64,000 nt of DNA from Dolomitihabitans soli (GTDB lineage: Bacteria; Actinomycetota; Actinomycetes; Streptosporangiales; Streptosporangiaceae), in contig NZ_JAKNTW010000018.1 of assembly GCF_022213955.1 (NCBI RefSeq), positions 124,001-188,000 of the forward strand, read 5' to 3'. Below are positions 1-7,450 of the stretch, in pieces; the first letter of the stretch is position 1; each line of letters begins with the position of its first letter. The notes beneath the pieces are model-generated. The model was not told where the DNA came from. It saw only the letters and a list, made by a program, of their open reading frames with translations, and made no database searches. Position numbers and translations under genes: made by a program.

Positions 1-165
1 CGCCGCCTCGACCAGGAGCTGCTCGGCCGTACGCTCGGGCAGGGTCGGCTCGCCCTGGACCGCGGCGATCACGGGGCCCGTCCCGGCGGCGGCGCCGATC
101 ACGGCCACCACCGCTACGGGCACTCCCCACCTCACTGCGCGGCCACGTCTTGTCTGAGGCTGCAT
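1..165 (-). CDS. Secreted LolA/RseB-like protein, N-terminal fragment
   Basis: Only the first 55 codons are present; the gene continues beyond the left edge. The start is an ATG at 165-163 with a strong GAAGGAG ribosome site just upstream on this strand. The product starts with a basic stretch (RRGRAVRW), then a hydrophobic segment of about 20 residues that should be a signal peptide or anchor, then the motif LPERTAEQLL. Actinobacterial outer-membrane-lipoprotein-sorting-like (LolA/MucB-RseB fold) proteins often begin this way, but the family call rests on the N-terminus alone. It diverges from the response regulator at 332 across a short spacer with direct repeats, so it may be a target of that system. 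Confidence 0.55.
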   Translation of the reverse strand, partial: MQPQTRRGRAVRWGVPVAVVAVIGAAAGTGPVIAAVQGEPTLPERTAEQLLVEAA

Positions 166-254
166 TTCACTCCTTCAAGGTACGTCGTCATGCTTCGTCC
201 TTCGAAGAATGCGCGGTGCGGCCTGTGCCGAAGCTGAGACAGACTGAGAGGGCC

Positions 255-280
255 CTCAGCCTTCTCAGCGCCTTCTCAGC
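255..280. promoter_or_regulatory. Direct repeats upstream of response regulator
   Basis: CTTCTCAGC occurs at 261-269 and 272-280, a period of 11 bp, and a related CCCTCAGC lies just before it (253-260). OmpR/PhoB-type regulators bind tandem half-sites about one helical turn apart. This element sits between the LolA-like gene and the response regulator and is a candidate autoregulatory site. That role is inferred from position and spacing. Confidence 0.45.
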
Positions 281-331
281 TCGCCTGACCAGGATGGGTG
301 GACACACGGACAACAGAGGTGAGGTCGGCTG

Positions 332-1006
332 ATGCGGGTTCTCGTCGTCGAGGACGAACGGCGGATGGCCGCCGCGCTCCAGCGGGGGCTGCAGGCGGAG
401 GGGTTCGCGGTCGATCTCGCGCACGACGGCGAGGACGGCCTGCACCAGGCGAGACACGGGGAGTACGACGTGATCGTGCTGGACATCATGTTGCCCCGGA
501 TCTCCGGCTACAACGTGTGCAAACTGTTGCGCGCGGAGGAGAACTGGGTGCCGATCCTGATGCTGTCGGCCAAGGACGGCGAGTACGACATGGCCGACGG
601 CCTGGATCTCGGCGCCGACGACTATCTCACCAAGCCGTTCTCCTACGTGGTGCTGGTGGCCCGGCTGCGGGCCCTGCTGCGCCGCGACGCGGGGCGGCGG
701 CCCGCCGTGCTGCTCGCGGGCGACCTCTCGCTCGACCCGGCGCGGCGGCGGGTGAGCCGCGGGGACGCCGACGTCGAGCTGACCCCGCGTGAGTTCGCCC
801 TGCTGGAGTTCCTGATGCGCCACCACGACGAGGTGGTGTCCAAGCGGGAGATCCTGGAGCACGTCTGGGACACCTTCGACACCGATCCCAACGTGGTCGA
901 GGTCTACGTCGGCTATCTGCGCCGCAAGATCGACGTCCCGTTCGGCAAGAACGCGTTGCAGACCGTCCGGGGCGCGGGCTACCGGCTGGCCGGCGATGGT
1001 GGCTGA
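332..1006 (+). CDS. OmpR/PhoB-family response regulator
   Basis: This 224-residue DNA-binding response regulator takes phosphate from the sensor kinase encoded immediately downstream. The receiver domain (about 1-115) has the acidic pair E7/D8, phospho-acceptor D51 within VLDIMLP, and the conserved lysine in LTKPFS. The C-terminal winged helix (about 128-222) has the typical ELTPREFALLEFL start and the YVGYLRRKID recognition region. An ATG at 332 follows GAGGTGAGG. The gene overlaps the kinase start by 11 nt, so the two are translated together. Direct repeats at 255-280 may be its own binding site. It resembles MprA/TrcR/CseB-type envelope-stress regulators; the signal cannot be read from the sequence. 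Confidence 0.95.
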   Translation: MRVLVVEDERRMAAALQRGLQAEGFAVDLAHDGEDGLHQARHGEYDVIVLDIMLPRISGYNVCKLLRAEENWVPILMLSAKDGEYDMADGLDLGADDYLTKPFSYVVLVARLRALLRRDAGRRPAVLLAGDLSLDPARRRVSRGDADVELTPREFALLEFLMRHHDEVVSKREILEHVWDTFDTDPNVVEVYVGYLRRKIDVPFGKNALQTVRGAGYRLAGDGG

Positions 1007-2417
1007 ACCCGCCGCCGGGACCGGTTCCGCGCGCCGGGCCTCCCCGATGGGCTGGTGGCGGCGCCAGAGCCTGCGGTTCCGGGTGACCGCCGCCGCCTCC
1101 GCCGTGCTCGCGCTGGCGCTGGCCGCGTCCGCCTGGGTGCTCGTCGGGGTGCTGAGCCAGTCGCTGATCGCCACCATCGACGAGTCGGCCTACCAGCGGG
1201 CGCACCGGGTCAGGGCCGACGCCGACGCCGACCGTCTGCCGCCCGAGCTCAGCAATCCCGACGGCACGCTCATCCAGGTCATCGACGCCACCGGCCGGAT
1301 CACGCACGCAACCGTGGGCACCGACCGGCTGGTGCCGCTGCTCGGGCCCCAGGCCAGGCAGTCCGCGATCAGGGCGCGCGAGGCCCGGTTCCTCGACGGC
1401 CGGCCGTACGGGATTCCCGGGCCGCTGCGGGTCGCCGCGGTGGCCGCGGACCGGGGCCAGGTGGTGATCGCGGCGCGGTCGTTCGACGAGGTCGGGAAGA
1501 GCGTCGCCGCGGCCGGGCGGGTGCTGTTCCTCGGCACGCCGATCCTGATCGTGCTGCTCGCCGGCGCGAGCTGGATGATCGTCGGCCGGACGTTGCGGCC
1601 GATCGCGTCGCTGCGCAGGGGCGCCGCCGAGATCACCGGCACCGCCCGTTCCCGGCGGCTGCCGGTGCCCGAGGCGCGGGACGAGGTGCACAGCCTGGCC
1701 ACCACGCTCAACGACATGCTCGCCCGGCTGGAGGCGGCCGACGGCCGGCAGCGGGCGCTGGTGTCCGACGCCGCGCACGAGTTGCGCAGCCCGCTCGCCA
1801 GCATCCGGCTCCAGCTGGAGGTGGCGCTGGACCATCCGGAGGGGCAGGAGTGGCGCGACACCGCCGAGGGCGTGCTGGAGGACGCCATGCGCCTGTCGCG
1901 GCTGGCGGAGGACCTGCTGGCGCTGGCCCGCCTGGACGAGCGCGGCGGCGCCCTCGCCCGCCGCGAACCCGTCGACCTCGACGCCCTCGTACGGCAGGGC
2001 ACCGAGCGCTACGCCGACAACCCCGTCCTGGTCCGCCGCGCCGTGCCCGACGAGCAGATCACGGTGACCGGCGACGCCCTCGACCTGGGCCGGGTCCTCA
2101 CCAACCTGATCGACAACGCGGTACGGCACGCCGCCTCCGCCGTCGTGGTGGAACTCCGCGTCTCGGGCTCCGAGGCCCTGCTGACCGTCACCGACGACGG
2201 GCCCGGCATCCCCGAGGCGGACCGGGAACGGGTCTTCGACCGTTTCACCCGCCTGGACAGCGCCCGCAGCCGCGACGAGGGCGGCGCGGGTCTCGGCCTG
2301 GCCATCGTCCGCGAGACCGTCCGCGCCCACGGCGGTGGCGTTCACCTCGCCGACGCCGGCCCCGGGCTGCGTGCCGTGGTCGCTCTGCCATTGCGTCAGG
2401 ACTCGTCGATCAAGTGA
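996..2417 (+). CDS. Sensor histidine kinase
   Basis: This membrane sensor of 473 residues partners the regulator at 332. It has a transmembrane segment at about 33-54, an extracytoplasmic sensor of roughly 120 residues, a second membrane segment at about 174-195, a HAMP linker, a HisKA domain with H-box DAAHELRSPL (His261 is the phosphorylation site), and a HATPase domain with N box NLIDNAVRHA, G1 DDGPGIP and G2 GAGLGLAI. All catalytic boxes are intact. The ATG at 996 lies inside the end of the regulator gene; a GTG three bases later is also possible. The small periplasmic-type sensor gives no ligand clue. Confidence 0.95.
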   Translation: MVAEPAAGTGSARRASPMGWWRRQSLRFRVTAAASAVLALALAASAWVLVGVLSQSLIATIDESAYQRAHRVRADADADRLPPELSNPDGTLIQVIDATGRITHATVGTDRLVPLLGPQARQSAIRAREARFLDGRPYGIPGPLRVAAVAADRGQVVIAARSFDEVGKSVAAAGRVLFLGTPILIVLLAGASWMIVGRTLRPIASLRRGAAEITGTARSRRLPVPEARDEVHSLATTLNDMLARLEAADGRQRALVSDAAHELRSPLASIRLQLEVALDHPEGQEWRDTAEGVLEDAMRLSRLAEDLLALARLDERGGALARREPVDLDALVRQGTERYADNPVLVRRAVPDEQITVTGDALDLGRVLTNLIDNAVRHAASAVVVELRVSGSEALLTVTDDGPGIPEADRERVFDRFTRLDSARSRDEGGAGLGLAIVRETVRAHGGGVHLADAGPGLRAVVALPLRQDSSIK

Positions 2418-2447
2418 TTGACCTGCGATGTCTTTCGCACGTAGCGT
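2418..2447 (+). promoter_or_regulatory. Promoter of the TetR gene (leaderless)
   Basis: TTGACC at 2418-2423 and TAGCGT at 2442-2447 are separated by 18 bp. The -10 box ends 7 nt before the ATG at 2455, so transcription should begin at or next to the start codon. The -35 hexamer begins immediately after the kinase stop codon. Confidence 0.6.
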
Positions 2448-2454
2448 CCGTTCC

Positions 2455-3063
2455 ATGACTTTCGCCGATGGGCAGGATGAGACGATCCTGCGGGTGGCGA
2501 CCCAGCTGTTCGCCGCGCTGGGCTACGACGGCACGTCCGCACAGGAGATAGCCGACGCGGCGGGGCTCGATGTCGCGACCGTCAACCGCGTCACGGGGGG
2601 AAAGCGGGAGCTGTACCTCGCCGTGATGGGGCGAGCCCACGACCGGGAGCACGCCGCCATCGAGCAGGCGGTCGCGAAGGCCGCCGGGCCCGACGCCGCC
2701 GCCACCATTCACGGCGTCATCGACTCCTACGTCGACTTCTGCGCGGCCAATCCCGACGTGGTGTCGCTGTGGATGCACCGCTGGCTCTCCGACGCCGCCG
2801 ACATGACGGAGCTGGAGCAGCGCTACGCGCGGCCGCTGGTCAAGCTGCTGCTCGACTCGCTCAAGCCGTACATGGACCAGATCGACAGCGGCGTCGACAT
2901 GCGCTACGCCGTGCAGACGGTGATCTGGCTGGTCAACGCGTTCGGACGGGGCGGCGTGGTCAACGAGGAGGGGCAACGCCTCGGCTTCGACGACCCGGAG
3001 ACCCTGCGCCGCTTCCGCGCCCACCTGCACCTGCTGGTCCACCGCATGCTCCTGCTTCCCTGA
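2455..3063 (+). CDS. TetR/AcrR-family transcriptional regulator
   Basis: The product has 202 residues. It begins with a TetR helix-turn-helix (ILRVATQLFAALGYDGTSAQEIADA followed by the recognition helix region AGLDVATVNRVTGGKRELY), followed by an all-helical ligand-binding domain. I chose ATG 2455 rather than ATG 2428 because a promoter with TAGCGT ends 7 nt before 2455, so an mRNA starting there could not include the upstream ATG. It lies 37 nt after the kinase but has its own promoter. No efflux pump or enzyme gene is adjacent on this strand, so neither target nor ligand can be guessed. Confidence 0.9.
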   Translation: MTFADGQDETILRVATQLFAALGYDGTSAQEIADAAGLDVATVNRVTGGKRELYLAVMGRAHDREHAAIEQAVAKAAGPDAAATIHGVIDSYVDFCAANPDVVSLWMHRWLSDAADMTELEQRYARPLVKLLLDSLKPYMDQIDSGVDMRYAVQTVIWLVNAFGRGGVVNEEGQRLGFDDPETLRRFRAHLHLLVHRMLLLP

Positions 3064-3105
3064 CGGCGGAGGCCCTGACGGCAGAGGCCCTGGCGTCGGA
3101 GGCGA
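3061..3105 (+). repeat. Short 15-bp tandem repeat
   Basis: Two nearly identical 15-bp units (TGACGGCGGAGGCCC and TGACGGCAGAGGCCC) and a degenerate third start at the TetR stop codon. The rest of 3106-3347 holds no gene I can support: no ribosome site with a plausible protein and no obvious terminator. A coding-like stretch near 3100-3300 changes frame repeatedly and could be a decayed gene. Confidence 0.6.
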
Positions 3106-3347
3106 GGTTCGGCACGCCAGGCGTGCCCGTACGGCTCGCACGGGCCGAGATCGTCGTGGTGCACCGGCTCGGCCGTCGCGAAGCAGTCGTGTGACTCCAC
3201 TCCACGAGGTCGCGGCCCGATCCCGGCGCTCCTGGACATCGAGACGCGGGGGGCGCGGGTCACCGCCTTCGCGTCGGGAGCGCGGCGTGCGTCATCGACG
3301 TCTGGCGGCGGGCACGGCGGGTGTGCCTGGTGTGCCGGGTGCTGGGC

Positions 3348-4184
3348 TCAGGCTGGTCTCAGGGCGCTCACCGTGGCGAGGGCGGTGCGCGCCGAGGCGG
3401 CGTCGTGGACACGGAAGACCCTGGCCCCCTGCCAGGCGGAGACCGCCAGCGTGGCCAGGGTGCCCGCGTGCCGCTCCGCCACGGGCAGCCCGCCGAGCGT
3501 CTCGCCCACGAAGTCCTTGTTGGAGACGGCCACCAGGACCGGCCAGCCGGTGGCGACCAGTTCGTCCAACCGGCGGCTGATCTCCAGTGAGTGCCGGGTG
3601 TTCTTGCCGAAGTCGTGGGCCGGGTCGATCAGGATCGACTCACGGCGGACTCCCGCCCGGATCGCGCGCTCGGCCAGCTCGACCGTGTGATCGATCACGT
3701 CGCGCACCACGTCGTCGTAGGAGACACGGTGCGGCCGGGTGCGCGGGGCGACCCGGCCGGCATGCGCGCAGACCAGGCCGATGCCGTACCGCGCGGCGAC
3801 GTCGGCGAGGCCGGGATCCACCCCGCCCCAGGTGTCGTTGAGCAGGTCGGCGCCCGCCTCGGCGACGATCTCGCCGACCTCGGCCCGCCAGGTGTCGACG
3901 CTGATGATGAGGGACGGATGCCGGTCCCTGACGGCTTTGACCAGATCGGCGACCCGGCGGATCTCCTCCGCCACGTCGACCTCGTCGCCCGGGCCCGCTT
4001 TCACACCGCCGATGTCGACGATGTCGGCCCCGCCCGCGACGGCCCGGTCGACCGCGTCGAGCGCGGCCTGGAACCCGAAGGTGCTGCCCTTGTCGAAGAA
4101 CGAGTCGGGGGTGCGGTTGACCACCGCCATCACCGCGAACTCGCCCGCGCGGAACTCCCTGTCGGCGAGGCGCAGAGTAGACAT
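3348..4184 (-). CDS. folP2: Dihydropteroate synthase paralogue, FolP2 type
   Basis: This 278-residue TIM-barrel protein of the dihydropteroate synthase family keeps the pterin-site features (NDTWGG, VSVDTW-like strand, DPAHDFGKN) but has VNRTPDSFFDKG where true FolP1 has VNVTPDSFSDGG. That exact divergence marks the second actinobacterial paralogue, FolP2 (Rv1207 in M. tuberculosis), for which dihydropteroate synthase activity has not been found. It stands alone here, without folK, folB or folE. The ATG at 4184 follows a -10-like TAGGCT by 7 nt, so the mRNA is probably leaderless. FolP2 identity is well supported; the biological role is unknown. Confidence 0.88.
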   Translation of the reverse strand: MSTLRLADREFRAGEFAVMAVVNRTPDSFFDKGSTFGFQAALDAVDRAVAGGADIVDIGGVKAGPGDEVDVAEEIRRVADLVKAVRDRHPSLIISVDTWRAEVGEIVAEAGADLLNDTWGGVDPGLADVAARYGIGLVCAHAGRVAPRTRPHRVSYDDVVRDVIDHTVELAERAIRAGVRRESILIDPAHDFGKNTRHSLEISRRLDELVATGWPVLVAVSNKDFVGETLGGLPVAERHAGTLATLAVSAWQGARVFRVHDAASARTALATVSALRPA

Positions 4185-4191
4185 CGAATCG

Positions 4192-4197
4192 AGCCTA
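4192..4197 (-). promoter_or_regulatory. -10 box of folP2, leaderless type
   Basis: Reading the minus strand, TAGGCT is followed by 7 nt and the ATG of the FolP2-type gene. There is no ribosome site. No clear -35 hexamer is seen. Confidence 0.4.
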
Positions 4198-4286
4198 CCG
4201 CCTCGCGGGGTCCGCTGATCGCCGGCGGTGCCGCCCCACCCGGCACCGGTGTTGGAACGCTCCCTCGGGGGCGTCAGAACTCACGG

Positions 4287-5156
4287 CTATGCCGCTGTAC
4301 CTCCTTCGGCGAGCGTCAGGAAATCCTGCACGATCACGGGGAGACGCCGCCGGGCGTGCACAATGGCGATCACCCGTCGGATGGGCGGATCCAGCGAGCG
4401 GACCACGAGCCCGGCGCGCAGGGCGTGCTCGGCCATCCCGCGGTACCACAGCAGGGAACCCACCCCTGCGCGCACCGGCGACAGCCAGCCACCTCGCTCG
4501 TCGGTCTCGGCGGCCGCCACCGGGCGCACGCCGTACTTGGCGAACATCGCCTCGAACTCCCTGCGCCGGGCGCTGCCCCGCACGGGGAGCACCAGCCGCA
4601 TGCCGGTGAGCCGGGTCATCGGCACGGTGTCCGGCAGGTCGAGTCCGGGGGGCGAGATCAGCACGATCTCCTGTCGTTCCAGCGGATGGCTGATCAGGTC
4701 GGTCGGGACCGGCAGGTCGGTCAGGCCGAGATCGGCCCGCTGGTCCCTGATGGCGCTCACCACGCCGTCGCGTCCGTCACAGCGCACGATGTGCACGCGA
4801 ACCGCTGGGTTCTTCTCGGTGTAGGCCGGTAACAGGCGCCCGGCCAGCCCCGGCTCCAAGCTGGGAGTCGAGGCGATACGGAGCTCCGTGTCCGCCGAAC
4901 GGCCATGGCTGGCAAGTGACTCGATCTCATGGACTGCGTCTAGTGCCTCCCTTGCGAGCTTGACGACGCGCCGCCCTTGGGCCGTGACGACCACGCCACG
5001 TCCCGAACGCGCGAACAACGTCATCCCGAGTTCGCGCTCCAGGTCCCTGATCGCACGTGAAAGCGCAGGCTGCGCGATGTAGAGCGACCTGGCAGCATCG
5101 GTCATGGTGCGGTGCTCCGCCGTCGCTACCACGTAGCGGAGCTGCTGCAGATTCAT
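4287..5156 (-). CDS. LysR-family transcriptional regulator
   Basis: The 289-residue product has the LysR winged helix at 1-60 (MNLQQLRYVV, then the helix-turn-helix around MTDAARSLYIAQPALSRAI) and a two-lobed periplasmic-binding-protein-like effector domain from about residue 90 (LRIASTPSLEPGLAGRLLP onwards). The length fits the family. LysR proteins usually control a divergent neighbour; here that is the zinc metallopeptidase at 5347, and the 190-bp spacer holds a TTGG-N17-CCAA element near 5213-5237 that could be an operator. That link is inferred from arrangement. Confidence 0.92.
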   Translation of the reverse strand: MNLQQLRYVVATAEHRTMTDAARSLYIAQPALSRAIRDLERELGMTLFARSGRGVVVTAQGRRVVKLAREALDAVHEIESLASHGRSADTELRIASTPSLEPGLAGRLLPAYTEKNPAVRVHIVRCDGRDGVVSAIRDQRADLGLTDLPVPTDLISHPLERQEIVLISPPGLDLPDTVPMTRLTGMRLVLPVRGSARRREFEAMFAKYGVRPVAAAETDERGGWLSPVRAGVGSLLWYRGMAEHALRAGLVVRSLDPPIRRVIAIVHARRRLPVIVQDFLTLAEGGTAA

Positions 5157-5346
5157 GCCACGAAGCTAGGACACCGCACCCTGCCCGGTCCGGGACATTG
5201 CGGAGATCACCTTGGCCGATTTCAGAGTGTAACCAATTAGGGCTACATCCGTGACGGGTGATAAATCAGTATGCTTCTGCCCCAAATTCGGCAAACGTCC
5301 GCCTTGGTGACGCCAAACCGGACATTTGCGGACAGGGGGCGACAGT

Positions 5347-7296
5347 ATGGCGATCAACGGGCACCACCCTCCGGGGTCCCGCCCGCCCTACCCGCCGAAC
5401 GACGAGGACCCCCGCCCCACCGGCTCCCCGCCCCTGCCCTACGACCCGCAGAACCCATACGACCCGCGGGACGGCCGGCCTCCGTACGGCGAGCACGACC
5501 ATCCACGACCCGAGCCCGGCCGGTCCCCCTTTCCACCGCCGCCGCCCGGCCACCCCGGCACGCCCTACGGCGGCCCTCCCGGCACGCCGTACTCGCCGGA
5601 GCAGCCGGGCACGCCGTATCCGGGCCAAGGCGGCTCCCAGCCAGGTCCGCACCCGCCGTATCCAGGCCAAAGCGGCTCCCACCCGGCCCACCCCGGCCAA
5701 GGACCGGCCTACCCGGCATATCCGGGCCAAGGACCGGGCCATCCGGGCCAAGGGCGGCAGGCGCCGTACCCCGGGCAGGGAGGGGAAGCAGGCCCGAACC
5801 CGCCGCCGGCAGGCCGGCCGGTCTATCCGCCGCCGCCTCCGGGAGGGCACGGCACGCCGTACGCCCAGCCGGGCCCGGACCCGCGCGCCTACGGACAGCG
5901 CGGCCAAGAGCCGTCCCCCTACGGCCTCCCGCCACAGGACCCCCAGCCCTACGCGCAGAACGGCCCGTACGGCGCGCACGGGCAGGACGTGCACGGGCAG
6001 GGCGCGCACGGGCAGGGCGTGGCCAACCCTCACGGCCCGGGCGGGGCGTATCCGCCCCCAGGACAGGGCGCCTATTCTCCGCTTTCCGGGCATGCCCAGA
6101 CCTATCCGCCACCGCCCCCCGGACAAGGCGGTCCGTACACACCCCCAGGACAGGGCGCCGCCTACGCTCCGCCCCAGCAGCACCCCTCGCCGTACCCGCC
6201 GCCCGGCCGGACCTCCGCGCCCCATCCCCCACCGGGGCACCACGGTGGGGCGCCCGGGCGCGGCCCGCATCATCCGCCCTACCCGCGGCGGAAGCGGTCG
6301 GGAAGCGGCGGAGCGCTCGTCGGCGGGCTCGTGGGCGTGATCGCGGCGGTGTTCGTCGTCGTGGTGATCGGAACGACGCTGTTCAAGTCGGACGGCGACA
6401 CCGAGGCGCTCTCACCGGTGTCGGTGCCGACGTACACCCCGCCCACCCTCAGGGAGACCGAGCGCCCGTCCGACGAGCCGACGCGCGCGAGCAGCACACC
6501 GAGCGAGACCGAGAGCGAGCAGGAACGCGAGACGCAGGTGCCCCGCCCGGCCCGGCCGGTGCTGAACACCACGTTGCAGAACAACACCCTCTACCGGGCG
6601 GGCGGCCTGCCCACGGTGCACTGCCCGGCGGGCTCGGCCAACATCTACAGCCACGCGCAGCTCAAGGCGCTGATCCTGAAGACGTCCCGGTGCCTGGACA
6701 AGGCGTGGTCGCCGACCCTGTCGAAGCAGGGGATCGAATGGCGCAGGCCGGGCTACGCGATCGCGGCCAAGAGCGGCAGGGGCGCGTGCGGCGACTACCC
6801 CTCACGGGGCAGCATCGTGCCGTACTACTGCCCGCGCAACTACACGATCTACGCCTCCACCTCCGCCATGTCGCGCGGCTCGGGCAACGCCCAGGGATAC
6901 GGCGGACTGACCTCCTGGCACGGGGCGATCATCAGTATGATGGCGCACGAGTACGGGCACCACGTGCAGCAGCTGACGGGGCTGAACGAGTCGTGGTGGC
7001 AGAAGACGCTCCGCTCCACCAGCACCAGCGGAAAGCTGGCGTTGAGCCGCCGGTTCGAGTTGCAGGCCACCTGCTTCGGCGCCATGTTCATGCGCGCGGC
7101 CTCGGCCAGCTACCCGGTCCCGCCCGCCAAACGGCAGATCCTTTACTACTTCTACTCACGGGTGGGCGACTGGCCCGGATATCCGCGAGATCACGGCTCA
7201 CCGGCCAACAACAACCGGTGGTTCCGGCAGGGCTACGAGAAGAACAAGACGTTCCAGTGCAACACGTGGCTGGCGCCATCGAACACGACGTCGTAG
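5347..7296 (+). CDS. Membrane-anchored neutral zinc metallopeptidase
   Basis: This protein of 649 residues has three parts. The first 310 residues are a disordered cytoplasmic tail rich in Pro, Gly, Gln and Tyr with recurring PGQG and YPP units. A single transmembrane helix follows at about 322-345 (VGGLVGVIAAVFVVVVIGTTLF region). The rest is an extracellular Zn_peptidase (YpfJ-like) domain with zinc motif H534-E-Y-G-H538. ATG 5347 was preferred over the in-frame TTG 5326 because GGGGG lies just ahead of it. Four cysteines outside may form disulfides. The LCP gene follows, so a role at the cell envelope is likely. The substrate is unknown. Confidence 0.88.
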   Translation: MAINGHHPPGSRPPYPPNDEDPRPTGSPPLPYDPQNPYDPRDGRPPYGEHDHPRPEPGRSPFPPPPPGHPGTPYGGPPGTPYSPEQPGTPYPGQGGSQPGPHPPYPGQSGSHPAHPGQGPAYPAYPGQGPGHPGQGRQAPYPGQGGEAGPNPPPAGRPVYPPPPPGGHGTPYAQPGPDPRAYGQRGQEPSPYGLPPQDPQPYAQNGPYGAHGQDVHGQGAHGQGVANPHGPGGAYPPPGQGAYSPLSGHAQTYPPPPPGQGGPYTPPGQGAAYAPPQQHPSPYPPPGRTSAPHPPPGHHGGAPGRGPHHPPYPRRKRSGSGGALVGGLVGVIAAVFVVVVIGTTLFKSDGDTEALSPVSVPTYTPPTLRETERPSDEPTRASSTPSETESEQERETQVPRPARPVLNTTLQNNTLYRAGGLPTVHCPAGSANIYSHAQLKALILKTSRCLDKAWSPTLSKQGIEWRRPGYAIAAKSGRGACGDYPSRGSIVPYYCPRNYTIYASTSAMSRGSGNAQGYGGLTSWHGAIISMMAHEYGHHVQQLTGLNESWWQKTLRSTSTSGKLALSRRFELQATCFGAMFMRAASASYPVPPAKRQILYYFYSRVGDWPGYPRDHGSPANNNRWFRQGYEKNKTFQCNTWLAPSNTTS

Positions 7297-7450
7297 ATTA
7301 ACGGGCTATTCACCACAGATTGGCTATCTGTCAGTGATGTCCAAGTATGGGGCGTAGAATCCTGGGCAATTCCGTGGACAACGGGGCCCAGGGCGACGTT
7401 TCGCCTGGTTGGCAGGGATATCACACGACAGACGAGGGAGCAGTGGGACG

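Noticed and set aside
3100-3340. Coding-like stretch between TetR and FolP2 genes
   Set aside because: No frame stays open with a start, a ribosome site and a plausible protein; at most a decayed gene.
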